Below, piece by piece: positions 43,967-53,016 of a DNA stretch of 53,488 nt. The stretch covers positions 614,142 to 667,629 of the forward strand of contig JAUJPC010000002.1 in NCBI GenBank assembly GCA_030447305.1, given 5' to 3'. The notes beneath the pieces were generated by a model, which was given only the letters and a program-made list of their open reading frames with translations, was not told the origin of the DNA and did no database searches. This DNA is from Actinomycetota bacterium (GTDB taxonomy: Bacteria > Actinomycetota > CADDZG01 > JAHWKV01). Made by a program: the position numbers and the translations under genes. The first letter of the stretch is position 1. Each line of letters begins with the position of its first letter.

Positions 43967-44449
43967 ATGACGGTAGGAACCGAGGTTTCAACGGTACAGG
44001 CAGTAAGAAATGCCGAAGGAGAAGCTCGGTGGTGGCTGGGATCGCTTGCGGTTATCAAGGCCAGATCGGAAGACACAGGCGGCCAGATGACGATCATCGA
44101 GGTGACCGAGCCGCCGAACTCGGAAGCACCCCTTCACGTCCACCATCGGGAGGACGAGGGCTTCTGGATTCTGGAGGGCAGTGCCACCATTCAGATCGGG
44201 GACGAGACGTTCGAGGCGGGTCCGGGAGACTACGTCATGGGACCCCGGGATATCCCCCACCGCTACTCCGTGGGTGAAGCGGGATGCCGGATGCTGTTCA
44301 TCTGCGTGCCCGGCGGACTCGACGGCCTCGTCCGGGACATGAGCGAACCGGCGGTAACCCGCACCCTTCCTCCCCCGATGGAGAGCGAGCCCGATTGGGA
44401 GAAGGTGGCCCAGATCGCAGAATCCTACGGCTGCGAGATGCTCGGCTAG
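43967..44449 (+). CDS. cupin-domain protein
   Basis: A 160-residue single-domain cupin. Motif 1 is HVHHREDEGFWILEG (His, His and Glu as metal ligands) and motif 2 is GDYVMGPRDIPHRYSVG with the last His. The metal site is therefore complete. The reaction is unknown; quercetinase-like or small-ligand-binding members look similar. GAGGAG precedes the ATG at 43967. It follows the SnoaL-like gene. Confidence 0.85.
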   Translation: MTVGTEVSTVQAVRNAEGEARWWLGSLAVIKARSEDTGGQMTIIEVTEPPNSEAPLHVHHREDEGFWILEGSATIQIGDETFEAGPGDYVMGPRDIPHRYSVGEAGCRMLFICVPGGLDGLVRDMSEPAVTRTLPPPMESEPDWEKVAQIAESYGCEMLG

Positions 44450-45324
44450 AACCGGATGCCTGCGAGACGGAGGAGCGACCTGACGGCGAAGGATTCTCAG
44501 CTGATGGCGTGGAGAAGATCTCCAGATCCTTGTTGTCCCTGGAGTTGGGGGAGCAGGTCAGAGAGGCGTCAAGGAACTAGTAGGTAACCGCCATAGGCTG
44601 CGATGGTGTTGGTGGCCTGATGGTAGCAACTCAGGGTTTTGGCCCCCAACAGGCTGCGGCCCCCAGATCAGTATCCAGTCCAAGCACTAATCCCTAATGG
44701 TTTCTGATCCACTGCTCTGCGTAGGCGTAGGCGTTGGCGTTGGGCGCTCGGACGGAGTTCGGATGACTCTGATTTCCTCTGCGGAAAAGTGCGCGATGTT
44801 CGCAACATGCATCGACGGAGGGTAGCTCTGCAAACAGGCTGGATCTTCTCTAAGGGCGGCACCAAGGGCAAGGCGGTCGTGTAGCAGCAATGCTACGCGG
44901 AGGCGATGTGGCGGCTTCCGTGACTCGGACACCCTTAATGCGGAAGTGCGCTCAAAGGTCGAACCCCGCCGCAAAGCTCTACACCGACGCGCATCGCCCC
45001 TACTGCAGGTTCGTACCGAGTACGAACACGATACGTTGACCACGCCGACGGCTATGTGCCTGGGTCAGATGTATGCGAACGCGCTAGAGAACTTCTGTGG
45101 ATGTTTAAAAGCGGACCAGGCGGTACGTATGTGTCGGTAACACTGAGCATGAGGTGCACAAGTGCAACAGCGACTCAGGCGATGATGACCTACATCATGA
45201 AGCACGTCAGGTAAGCGGCGAATTCTGCAGGTCGACCGTGGCGGGCCTGAACATTAGGTGAATTCTCAATGGAACGACATCAAGGGATCGGACGCCTGGC
45301 TTGGGTCTTCGCCCTTTTCTTTGC
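44450..45324. other. gene-poor stretch with a transposase fragment
   Basis: 875 bases with no convincing gene. Around 44480-44533 is a decayed copy of the sequence at 45965-46019, the start of a transposase relic. Around 45009-45027 is an inverted repeat (GTTCGTACCGAGTACGAAC). Several short frames exist but show no family features. Confidence 0.5.
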
Positions 45325-45759
45325 TCACTTGCCAATCCTCGGGGCGAAGAACCTGCCGTTCATGGTAAAGGGATGAATGTTGCACTCGAATCGATACGTT
45401 CCCGCCCCGAGGGCTGGTATGTCTAAGGTGCTCGTGATGGAACCGTCGAGGAAGTGGCTGGCATAAACGCTTTCTCCTCCCTTGCCTTGGAGGATGGCGA
45501 AGTTGTGTTGAAAGTTGTCGTCGTTATGGAAAGTCAGACGCAAAGGCTGGTCTGCAACTGCAATGACGCATTGCTTGTCAAACACTGACTTGGAAGCGGT
45601 GATCTCGGCTTGTGATGAGGGACCGGCGCAATCGTTCTCCTGGACGGCCGTTGAAGTGCCCTGGGAGCTCCTAAAAGGTTGTCCACGCTTACCGTCTTCA
45701 CAGGCCGATGCCGTAAATGCCGCGAGAATAAGCAATCCCGCTATCGCTCTTCGGATCAT
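45325..45759 (-). CDS. cupredoxin-like (plastocyanin-type) lipoprotein
   Basis: A 144-residue exported protein. The signal peptide (MIRRAIAGLLILAAFTASAC) ends in a lipobox Cys at about residue 20. The C-terminal domain is a cupredoxin: DDNFQHNFAI supplies a His, and TYRFECNIHPFTMNGRF has the Cys-His-Met ligands of a type 1 copper site. It would be a small electron carrier or copper-binding protein on the outer face of the membrane. It is related in type to the broken lipoprotein at 36.1-36.7 kb. The gene is isolated among IS relics. Confidence 0.82.
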   Translation of the reverse strand: MIRRAIAGLLILAAFTASACEDGKRGQPFRSSQGTSTAVQENDCAGPSSQAEITASKSVFDKQCVIAVADQPLRLTFHNDDNFQHNFAILQGKGGESVYASHFLDGSITSTLDIPALGAGTYRFECNIHPFTMNGRFFAPRIGK

Positions 45760-45784
45760 TGTTCACCTTAGGCGAGGTGCGAAT

Positions 45785-46110
45785 CTAAGTCGGCCGCTGC
45801 ACCATCGACTTCCATTTCGGGATGACGAATACCGACCAGAACCTGTGGGGTGCCAAGCAGAGTCTGCGGAGTGACCAAGAAGCTATCCCACTGTTGCCGA
45901 GGCAGGATACAGCTGAGAGCCGCGGGAAGAGCCGATCAGTCTTCCTCAGCTCGGGACGAGCGACTTGTCGGCGTAGGATTCTCAGTTGATGACGAAGAAC
46001 GACGATCTCCAGATCCTTGGAGTTCTGGTTGAAGAGGGAAACTGGCGAAGGAGGGTGCGCAGGAGCGCGTACACAATCGAGAGGAACATAAGCCGCGATG
46101 CTAGTCGAGC
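45785..46110 (-). pseudogene. decayed DDE transposase, N-terminal part
   Basis: The minus strand encodes KDLEIVVLRHQLRILRRQVA followed by RPELRKTDRL and, in another frame, PRQQWDSFLVTPQTLL. This is the typical N-terminus of IS transposases with an integrase core (the LRHQLxVLRR ... LVTPETLLRWHR pattern). The catalytic core is missing and frames are broken. A shorter fragment of the same start is at 44480-44533. Confidence 0.65.
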
Positions 46111-46263
46111 CTAATGGCCCGGCAAAATCGAGTTTTGGCATCCACAGGATCTCAAGGTCATACATGCTGGCCGATGACCCATCGTCGTGGGCTCTTACTG
46201 GCACTTCCAAGTGGGCCTGGATCACCAGTCGGGCCCACTCTTCTTCAGCTCGTAGACGTCTCA

Positions 46264-46318
46264 CTGCTTCAGATGGCGGTAGATCGAGGCCCGACTGACG
46301 CCAATGGTCTTAACATGC
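46264..46318 (-). pseudogene. possible resolvase C-terminal relic
   Basis: The last 17 codons before a stop read VKTIGVSRASIYRHLKQ, similar to the helix-turn-helix that ends serine resolvases and invertases. The frame upstream is replaced by the IS3-like element. This is a short match and could be chance. Confidence 0.3.
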
Positions 46319-47140
46319 TGCAGGATCGCCTCGAGCTGTCGGAACGACGGGCGTGTCAGATCGTAGGGCAGCACCGCTCGACCCAGCGTCACCGTTCTCC
46401 GAGGAGTGGGCGACGATGCCCTGCGCAAGTGGCTGCGCAGCTTCAGCCGGGAGCACAAACGCTGGGGTTACCAGCGAGCCTGGGCGGATCTGAAGGCCGA
46501 GGGTTGGAGGGTCAACCGCAAGAAGGTTCAGCGTCTGTGGCGGGAGGAACCGCCTTCAGGTGCCGCAGCGAAAGCACAAGCGCCAGCGCCTGGGCTCCTC
46601 CACCTGCCCCTCCGAGCTGCTCAGCGCCACCCACCCCGACCACGTGTGGGCCCTCGATTTCAATTCGACCAGACCGCCGACGGCCGCGTGCTCAAGCTGC
46701 TCAACATCGTTGACGAGCACACCCGAGAGGCACTTGAGATTCGTGGTCGCGCAGGATCGATACCGACCAAACCATCGCAGCCTTGGACCGCATCGCTGCT
46801 ACCACCGCCCGGTGCCCCCAGTTCATCGCTGTGACAATGGACCAGAGCTCACCGCTAACGCCATCCGGGACTGGTGCCGGTTCTCAGGAGCAGGAACGAG
46901 CTACATCGAGCCCGGGTGTCCTTGGGAGAACCCCTTCGTCGAGTCATTTGGCAGCCGCCTGCGGGACGAGCTTTAGCGACTGAGTTGTTCGCCAACCTGC
47001 TCAAAGCTCAGGTGATCATTCGGGACTGGAAACAGGAGTACAATACCGCCGGCCTCACTCCAGCCTTGGATGGCTGGCCCCGGCGTTCTACGCTGAGGGC
47101 TGGAGGAAGCAAACCGAACTACTGGACCAACTCACATAGG
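46310..47140 (+). pseudogene. IS3-family transposase OrfB, frameshifted
   Basis: Several frames together give an IS3-type OrfB: LELSERRACQIVGQHRSTQR, HKRWGYQRAWADLKAEGW, HPDHVWALDFQFDQTADGR (first catalytic Asp), RCDNGPELTANAIRDWC (second Asp), YIEPGCPWENPFVESF (catalytic Glu) and IIRDWKQEYNT. At least four single-base shifts break it. The OrfA part and the terminal repeats were not found. It truncates whatever lay at 46264-46318. Confidence 0.82.
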
Positions 47141-47444
47141 GAGTGGACCGACAAACGGGGGCGGGCCAAGACGGTAAGAGGATCCAGCTCGTCTATCAGC
47201 CTTCGTTAAGGGCAGAGCTTCCGCCGCTTGAGACCGAGTTGACGCGCCGCCTGCGACCAACCACGACGCAAGCAAGCCGACCAGCAGCAGAGCGAGTGCT
47301 GCGAGCCCGTCGCCGAACGGAAACGCGACCATGGCCTTCTCCCATGGCCAGAGGTCTCCCCCGGCGGTCACGTGCGAGGCATTCAGAGAGATAGATATCT
47401 TCAGCCAAGAATAGAGCCGTCGGTCTATTTGTCAATGTTATGGT
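47141..47444. other. gap between IS3 relic and glycosyltransferase
   Basis: About 300 bases. A minus-strand frame of 79 codons (47132-47371) has one hydrophobic segment (GLAALALLLVGLLASWLVAG). It might be the start of a membrane protein truncated by the IS insertion. Support is weak, and no other gene is seen. Confidence 0.35.
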
Positions 47445-48479
47445 TCAGCCCCGCACACGTGCGACGATCTTCGCCAGCAGCGGCAGCCTCACGAGCTCGA
47501 CAGCTATGTTGATCAACCAGCGGCGAGCAAACCTTACCGCCCTTCGTCCCGGTGCTCCTGCGCATAGCCATCCCAACATCCTTCTACCCATCGCGTCATG
47601 CAGCAAAGGAGCGAGGCCGAGCCCCAGAGCTTCCCGGCTCCAACGCTTCGATCTCTCTTCGTCTCCACCTCTGAAGGCGAAGACTGCCGGCGCTATGAAG
47701 GAGCGAGCACGACCTTCTTGCGAATTCAGCAAACTGCCATACCGCCGAAGGATCTCCTCGAGGCCGGCAAGGCGGGCGGGGGACGCGAGCCGCGTGGACA
47801 AAGAGCCGCTGACGGAGCCCGAGTGAAGACGGTATTGAACAAGTGGTTCGGGAAGACAGATAAAGGACGAACTCCCGCCTTGCGCCGCTATTCGCGACCA
47901 CATCTCAAAATCCACCGCGCTGTCCATAGTTTCGTCGAAGCCGCCGAGCTCGTCGAAGCATTCTCGGCGAAGCAGCAGACAGCTTCCGTTTCCAGGAGGG
48001 CAGCCGCCCACCAGCAAGTCTTCCAAGCCGTAGGGACCTTCCCGCGGCGTCAATCTTCCGACCACGGCTCCGTTCGAAAGGATGAGAAGCGAGTGGCAAA
48101 AGACTCCCTTCACTTCAGTGCCAGCTTGCTCGATCAGGGCCAGGCATCTTTCGAGCATATTTGGTTCCCAGAGGTCGTCAGCATCGAGGAAAGCTATGTA
48201 GTCACCCGTCGCGCGCTCCAGGCCACGGTTGCGGGCCGCTCCGGATCCAGTAACTTGCGTCTGAATCAATTTGGCAAAATCCGCGCCGCCAAGGTGCTGG
48301 TAGATCACTTCGACAGTCCGGTCGATAGATCCAGTGTCTACGACGAGATACTCCGACGGGCAATGCGTCTGAGCCAAGACAGAATCAATGGCTTGTCCAA
48401 TGAAGGACTCGGTATTGAGAGCCGGTGTTATGACCGTGACGGTGCACTTCATCCTGTTGCTATTACTAGGCTCCGGCAC
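47445..48479 (-). CDS. family 2 glycosyltransferase
   Basis: About 344 residues. The GT-A core shows VTVITPALNTESFIGQAIDSVLAQT at the N-terminus, the YLVVDTGSIDRTVEVI nucleotide-binding Asp, and the metal motif FLDADDLW (DxD-type); the acceptor-side GGFDETMDSAVDFEMWSRIA follows. It probably adds sugars to a surface polysaccharide. The start is uncertain: GTG 48479 has AAGGAGG 10 bases upstream; ATG 48452 and GTG 48509 are alternatives. It lies alone between IS relics and an integrase module. Confidence 0.85.
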   Translation of the reverse strand: MPEPSNSNRMKCTVTVITPALNTESFIGQAIDSVLAQTHCPSEYLVVDTGSIDRTVEVIYQHLGGADFAKLIQTQVTGSGAARNRGLERATGDYIAFLDADDLWEPNMLERCLALIEQAGTEVKGVFCHSLLILSNGAVVGRLTPREGPYGLEDLLVGGCPPGNGSCLLLRRECFDELGGFDETMDSAVDFEMWSRIAAQGGSSSFICLPEPLVQYRLHSGSVSGSLSTRLASPARLAGLEEILRRYGSLLNSQEGRARSFIAPAVFAFRGGDEERSKRWSREALGLGLAPLLHDAMGRRMLGWLCAGAPGRRAVRFARRWLINIAVELVRLPLLAKIVARVRG

Positions 48480-48972
48480 ACCTTTTGCACCTCCTTCAAG
48501 GGTACTCACAATGCGAGTGGGTGGTCGCCAGCGCTATTTTAAACTGAGCGAAGCGCGCATCCTCAAACGTCTGACGAGAATCGGAATCCGCTTCCGGCTT
48601 GATGAGCAAGCTGTCGCGATGGAAGAACTCTGCGATAGTTGGCACTTCAAACTCACCGCCTCTACCCAGCAATCACGCCGGACGTGCCCCGACCCTTAGG
48701 CTCTACGGCGTCAAAATCGGGCTTTGAGACCTTACTCGGATCCGGTGGGGTGGCCTGTCCTAGGCCCTCGACGGAGATCTCGCCTCGATCTGTGTGGAGG
48801 ACCGCACGGTTGAAGGACTGGTTCCGCAACGACGCCGTCGGGTGGGCTAACGACACCCCAGAAGGTAAGGGGCACCAGTGAGATCGCTGCCGGTAGGGTT
48901 TTTGGAGCCCTGCGCGCGCCTGGATCACTAAAGATGACGGTCGTCGGGCTGGTCTTTCTGCTTACCTGGGGG
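48480..48972. other. gap between glycosyltransferase and the integrase module
   Basis: About 490 bases with short frames only and no recognised family. The last 50 bases (from 48922) begin the 136-base segment that is repeated next to the tRNA gene. No terminator or RNA gene was recognised. Confidence 0.45.
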
Positions 48973-49057
48973 CTAACCCTTAACGAGGTCGATCAACGTG
49001 ATGGGCGCACCGTCGCAGTCGACGGGTTGCCAGGCCGCTCCCACGACGCCGACACCG
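48922..49057. repeat. repeat copy B (partner of 42073-42212)
   Basis: A direct repeat of the segment beside tRNA-Gly, about four-fifths identical by eye. The longest shared blocks are around GGTCTTTCTGCTTAC, ACGAGGTCGATCAA and GATGGGCGCACCGTCG-like sequence. It covers the end of the replication-relaxation gene and its downstream flank. Confidence 0.75.
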
Positions 49058-49791
49058 GCGTCACGTGCCATCGTCGCCACCGGAATCGGTGGTCCCGCCA
49101 GTGCACGCCGTACCGACGCTTCCCGGCGCCGTGAGCGCAAACTGAACAGCACCCAACGCCGCACGCCCGACGCGACTTCGAGGTCCCGATAGCCTTCGAG
49201 CTTGGCCGCCAGGCGGTCGAGGCTCTCGGTGCCCCGGTCGTACTCCAGCAGGAACTCGAGCCGCCTGCCGGCCTCTTCCCAAACCCCGTAGGCGTCCGGA
49301 TAGACGATGCCTGCCATCGCCTTGGCGCAGCGGGCTTCCGACCACCACTCGGCCAGCGTCACCTCTCCCGGGCTCCGGCGCTCCTCCTTCATCAGGTCGA
49401 TGAAGAACTGGTTCACGCCAATTTGGTGTTCCAGCCGCTGGCTGCTGCCTAGCGCGATGGCCTTGTCCGCCCTCCAGTTGTTCCTGCCGGGATCCTCGTC
49501 GAGATCCGCGGCCACCACCATCGCACCCACCTGCCCGAGGATGTAGTGGTATGGAGCGCAGTCGTGGAGCCATCGCCGGGGTTTGAAGCGATCCACCAGT
49601 CGCAGTCGGTGAAGCTGTGTGAGGCGATGACGAGCTGTCGTCGCGTTGGAGAAGAAGACCTCTGTCAGTTGCTCGGTGGTGAAGACACGATGCTGTGAGA
49701 GCAGTTTGAGGATCTGTCGGTCCCGGTCGGTCAAACGGTTGGCAACCCGCAGGACGTCGTGGTCTCGAACCCGCAACCTTGCGGAATTCAA
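48973..49791 (-). CDS. replication-relaxation family protein
   Basis: A 272-residue protein of the replication-relaxation type found on actinobacterial integrative elements and plasmids. The N-terminus has a winged helix (LTDRDRQILKLLSQHRVFTTEQLTEVFF, TTARHRLTQLHRLRLVDRF). Then come QRLEHQIGVNQFFIDL and an RRLEFLLEYDRGTESLDRLA block. Its TTG start overlaps the integrase stop by 3 bases (TTGA), so both belong to one operon. The likely role is in plasmid-like replication or mobilisation of the element. Confidence 0.8.
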   Translation of the reverse strand: MNSARLRVRDHDVLRVANRLTDRDRQILKLLSQHRVFTTEQLTEVFFSNATTARHRLTQLHRLRLVDRFKPRRWLHDCAPYHYILGQVGAMVVAADLDEDPGRNNWRADKAIALGSSQRLEHQIGVNQFFIDLMKEERRSPGEVTLAEWWSEARCAKAMAGIVYPDAYGVWEEAGRRLEFLLEYDRGTESLDRLAAKLEGYRDLEVASGVRRWVLFSLRSRRREASVRRALAGPPIPVATMARDAGVGVVGAAWQPVDCDGAPITLIDLVKG

Positions 49792-51083
49792 GAAGGAGTC
49801 CTGTAGAAGTCGGAGGTTGCGACTGCCGAGGGTTGCTCGGCGGATTTGTACGTGAATTCGGCGACTTCACGGCCTTGTGACCCCGATCGTTCAGGACTGC
49901 CGGGCTCCCTGCCGGCATCTTTGCCGGCATGGCTGCTAGCCAGCTGATCATCACCGGGAGGCCGGCGGCGCAGCTCCGCCGGCCTCTCGACCAGAGGCGA
50001 GTCCTTGGTCATCGACAACTGGAACGTGGCATCCAGGCTGTCGCGGAGGGCAGCTCGGGCCTTCGGGAAGAGGTGGCCGTAGCGGTCCGATGTTACCCGG
50101 ATGCTGGAGTGTCCGAGGTAGTCCTTCACCTCCTCGATGTGCTTGCCGTTCGCGATAAGGATTGCCGCGCACGTGTGCCGCAGATCGTGGAACCTGAGGT
50201 CGGGCGCAAGGCCTGCTGCTCTAACTGCCGGAACGAAGAACCGCCTGTAGAAGTTGCGGTGCCGAACGGCGCCCCCTTCGGGCGAAGCGAATAGGTAGCC
50301 GTCCCTGCTCGGAAAGCGCCGAATCTGCTCCTCGATCATGCGGACCAGGAATTGTGGGATGAGCAGACTCCGCGCTTTGCCGCTCTTGGTAGGCCCCACC
50401 TCAAGCCGGCCCCGAACCTCGGACAGCGATTCCACGATGTCGAGGAAACCGTGGAGCAGGTTGACCCGCTCCAGCCTTAGCGCCCACAGCTCGCCGGCCC
50501 GCATCCCCATGTAGGCAGCTGTATAGATAAGCCCGCCGAAGCGAGGGTCGATCGCATCGGCTAGCCGGCGGACCTGATGCGGATCCAGGAAGTGCATCTC
50601 TTCCCTCGACCCAAGTGACGGCAGGGAGATCCCGATGCAGGGCGATCTGGAGATGTACCGGTCGATAACTGCGGTTCGAAGAACCTGGTCAAGAATCTGA
50701 TACGTCGCTCTGACGGTTGATCCTGAGAGGCCCTTTTCGGTCAGGCCCTTGACCCATTGGCGGACGTCCACCGGCTGAAGGCTGTCAGTCCTCCTTTCAC
50801 CGAATTCCGGGAGGATGTGATTCTGAAGGCGGCCCTCGATATTGATCATTGTGCGAGGGCGGACGTTGACCTTGGTGTCGAGCCACCGGCGAGCATATTC
50901 CTCGAAACGGGTCTTGCTCAGGTCCGGATCGACCCAGTCCCCGGTTCGCTTCTCGTGCTCGACGGTTTGCAGGAACCGCCTGGCGTCGGCCTCCCGGCTA
51001 AAGCTCCGGGCGCGCTCCCGGCCGCTGGGATCGAAGTAGCGGGCCTGCCAACGATCCTTCGACCACTTTCGGATGTGGCCCAT
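49788..51083 (-). CDS. int: tyrosine-recombinase integrase
   Basis: A 431-residue phage/ICE-type integrase. The N-terminal arm-binding domain (GHIRKWSKDRWQARYFDPSG) and the SAM-like core-binding domain (WLDTKVNVRPRTM) precede the catalytic domain: Arg in YMGMRAGELWALRL, Lys in TKSGKAR, His-x-x-Arg in HDLRHTCA, His in YLGHSSIRVT, and the nucleophile Tyr in DRYGHLF. The last 60 residues are a polar tail. The start overlaps the excisionase stop (TGATG). It would insert the element at a tRNA or similar site. Confidence 0.92.
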   Translation of the reverse strand: MGHIRKWSKDRWQARYFDPSGRERARSFSREADARRFLQTVEHEKRTGDWVDPDLSKTRFEEYARRWLDTKVNVRPRTMINIEGRLQNHILPEFGERRTDSLQPVDVRQWVKGLTEKGLSGSTVRATYQILDQVLRTAVIDRYISRSPCIGISLPSLGSREEMHFLDPHQVRRLADAIDPRFGGLIYTAAYMGMRAGELWALRLERVNLLHGFLDIVESLSEVRGRLEVGPTKSGKARSLLIPQFLVRMIEEQIRRFPSRDGYLFASPEGGAVRHRNFYRRFFVPAVRAAGLAPDLRFHDLRHTCAAILIANGKHIEEVKDYLGHSSIRVTSDRYGHLFPKARAALRDSLDATFQLSMTKDSPLVERPAELRRRPPGDDQLASSHAGKDAGREPGSPERSGSQGREVAEFTYKSAEQPSAVATSDFYRTPS

Positions 51084-51451
51084 CAGTCCGCCCGCCTGGT
51101 CTTTAACGTCACGAGCCACCGGGAGACATCCCTGCGGTCGTAGCGCAAATGGCGCCCGACCTTCACTGCCGCGGGACCCTGTCCAGTCCGGCGCCAACCG
51201 TAGATGGTGGAGACCGGAATCCGTAGGTAGGCTGCGAGCTCGTCGATCGACATCAGATGGTCATCCGGTGGAGGGCGGAATATCGGCCCGCCGCCGCAAG
51301 CCTCAGGACTGTGAAGCGAACGTACACGCCACCTCCGATCGCAGGCGTCACAGGAGGCCTCGGGTGCGCCGGCCTTGTCAAGGCGGTCGCGCGCGTCACA
51401 AGCCGAAGTCGGCTGAACTGGTGATCTGTTGTTGCCCGTAGTCGTCGTCAT
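51083..51451 (-). CDS. excisionase-like helix-turn-helix protein
   Basis: A 122-residue protein whose C-terminal 55 residues form an HTH_17/excisionase domain (MSIDELAAYLRIPVSTIYGW, KVGRHLRYDRRDVSRWL). The N-terminal part has two Cys pairs (ASCDACDRRW) and is otherwise unusual. A shorter start at the Met of MSIDELAAY is possible. It is coupled to int by a TGATG overlap, the usual xis-int order. Confidence 0.8.
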   Translation of the reverse strand: MTTTTGNNRSPVQPTSACDARDRLDKAGAPEASCDACDRRWRVRSLHSPEACGGGPIFRPPPDDHLMSIDELAAYLRIPVSTIYGWRRTGQGPAAVKVGRHLRYDRRDVSRWLVTLKTRRAD

Positions 51452-51458
51452 GGGTTCG

Positions 51459-51504
51459 GCCCCGGTTCCTAGAAGTAGCGCCTCTTACTCCTAGAAACCG
51501 GGGC
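51459..51504. promoter_or_regulatory. 14-bp inverted repeat upstream of the excisionase gene
   Basis: GCCCCGGTTCCTAG (51459-51472) faces CTAGAAACCGGGGC (51491-51504) with one mismatch and an 18-base spacer. It lies 8 bases before the excisionase start. It could be an operator, part of an attachment region, or a terminator. No match to the tRNA 3' end was seen here. Confidence 0.45.
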
Positions 51505-51643
51505 TGGGGGCGTTTCGCGGACACTTTGATTTCTCGGAACCGGCCCCACTTCGGCGCCATGCCCGGACACTTTTCCGACACTTTTCCGACTGATTCCGCT
51601 GTGAGACTCTGTGAGACGCCGGTAGATGCTTGACAGGTGATCT

Positions 51644-51680
51644 CCGGCTGATCGGCGACAAATCCGGTTGATCGGCGACA
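51644..51680. repeat. 17-bp direct repeats at the IS481 left end
   Basis: CCGGCTGATCGGCGACA (51644-51660) and CCGGTTGATCGGCGACA (51664-51680) differ at one base. They lie about 60-100 bases before the transposase start and probably belong to the left terminus of the IS481-like element. Confidence 0.6.
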
Positions 51681-51740
51681 CGGCCGCCCAGCCTTCTTTC
51701 GTACATCGAGTACGGGAGGAGGGCTCGGGAGAGAGTGCTC

Positions 51741-53009
51741 GTGGAGCTCACCATCGTGGATCAGAGATGAGGCCGTGAACGAAGTCCTTTGTCACAACTG
51801 GTCGGTAACCGAGGTAGCCGCCCGCTACGAGATCGGCCGGCAGACCGTGCACGAGTGGATCAGGCGCTACTCCAAGCAGGGAGTTGCCGGGCTGGTGGAC
51901 CGCAGCCACCGCCCAACGTCGTGCCCTCACCAGATGAGCGCCGAGGTGGAAGCTTGGATCATCAACTTGCGTGCCCACAACCCTGAGTGGGGACCAGCAC
52001 GGATCGCCCACCAGCTCGGCAAGGAAGGTTTCGAGCCGTTACCCGGGGCGAGCAGCGTTACCGGGCGCTGCTGCGCAACCAGCTCGTAGGTGGAGTGTCC
52101 CGGCAAAGACGCCGGCAGGACTACCGGCGGTGGGAGCGGTCCAAGCCGATGGAGCTTTGGCAGATGGATTTGGTCGGCGTGAAACTGGCCGACGGGGCCA
52201 AGGCATCGATCTTAACCGGAGTGGACGATCGCTCCCGGTTCTGTGTGGTTGCCCGGGCGCTGGAGCGAGGTCCTACCCATCTGGTGTGTGACGCGCTGGC
52301 GCATGGTCTTCGCAACTACGGGGTACCCGAGCAGATCCTCACGGACAACGGCAAAGTGTTCACCTCCCGCCTGGGGCCGCACCTCGGAGAGACACTGTTC
52401 GACCGCGTCTGCCGGCAAAACGGAATAGAGCACATCCTGACCAAGCCCTACTCGCCGACCACCACCGGCAAGGGCGAGTGTTTTCACCGAACCCTGCGGC
52501 TGGAATGCCTGTCCAAAGCTGAGTTCGATTCGATCGGTCACCTGCAAACAGTCCTCGACGGGTTCGTGGAGACCTACAACTCCAGCAGGCCTCACCAGGC
52601 GCTGGATATGGCCACTCCCTCGGAGCGCTTCTACCGCGAGCAGCCGGTCGAAGCCGAGGGTTCATCCACCGAGCTCGAAGTTATCGAGGGAGGCCTAGCC
52701 GAACCGGCCGCACCACCCCCTGGTCGGGCTGAGCCGATCCTGACAACCGCTGCTCCGGTCTCATCTCGGGCATTCGAGGTCACCAGAAAGTGGACTCCTC
52801 GGGAACGGTCGGCTTCGCATGCGTCTGCTATAGCGCCGGCGTGGCTGGCCGGCAAGACGGTGACCGTGCGGTGCGTCAATGCGCGTGCTGACACGCTTCG
52901 TGGCGCGAGACATGCAGAGAGCCGTCATGCCGATCGGGGAAGACAGCGCGTCGCTCCCGGTTGTCCCGACGTTGACGACCAGCCTGGTCGCGAGCAACGG
53001 CGCCCATGA
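51741..53009 (+). pseudogene. IS481-family transposase, frameshifted
   Basis: Reading through shifts near 51,770, 52,050 and 52,790 gives an IS481-type transposase of about 400 residues. An N-terminal helix-turn-helix (WSVTEVAARYEIGRQTVHEW, RYSKQGVAGLVDRSHRP) precedes the DDE core: ELWQMDLVG (first Asp), EQILTDNGKVFTS (second Asp), SPTTTGKGECFHRTL (Glu) and YNSSRPHQALDMATPSERF. One lost T near 52,051 explains the main break. Homology fades after about 52,900. Inverted terminal repeats were not located at the right end, so the element may be truncated. Confidence 0.85.
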
Positions 53010-53016
53010 CGCATGA
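52879..53016 (+). CDS. possible C-terminal fragment or small protein
   Basis: A 45-codon frame (begins MRVLTRFVARDMQRAV) whose stop overlaps the next gene's start by 11 bases. It may be the tail of a gene cut by the IS element, since it reads naturally into the next start. Support is weak. Confidence 0.25.
   Translation: MRVLTRFVARDMQRAVMPIGEDSASLPVVPTLTTSLVASNGAHDA

Noticed and set aside
44946-45140. Short plus-strand frame near an inverted repeat
   Set aside because: No family features, no ribosome-binding site, and it lies in a decayed stretch.
41868-51510. Exact attL/attR pair formed by the tRNA-Gly 3' end
   Set aside because: The T-arm and acceptor sequence of the tRNA was looked for downstream of the integrase and not found by eye; the att sites remain unproven.
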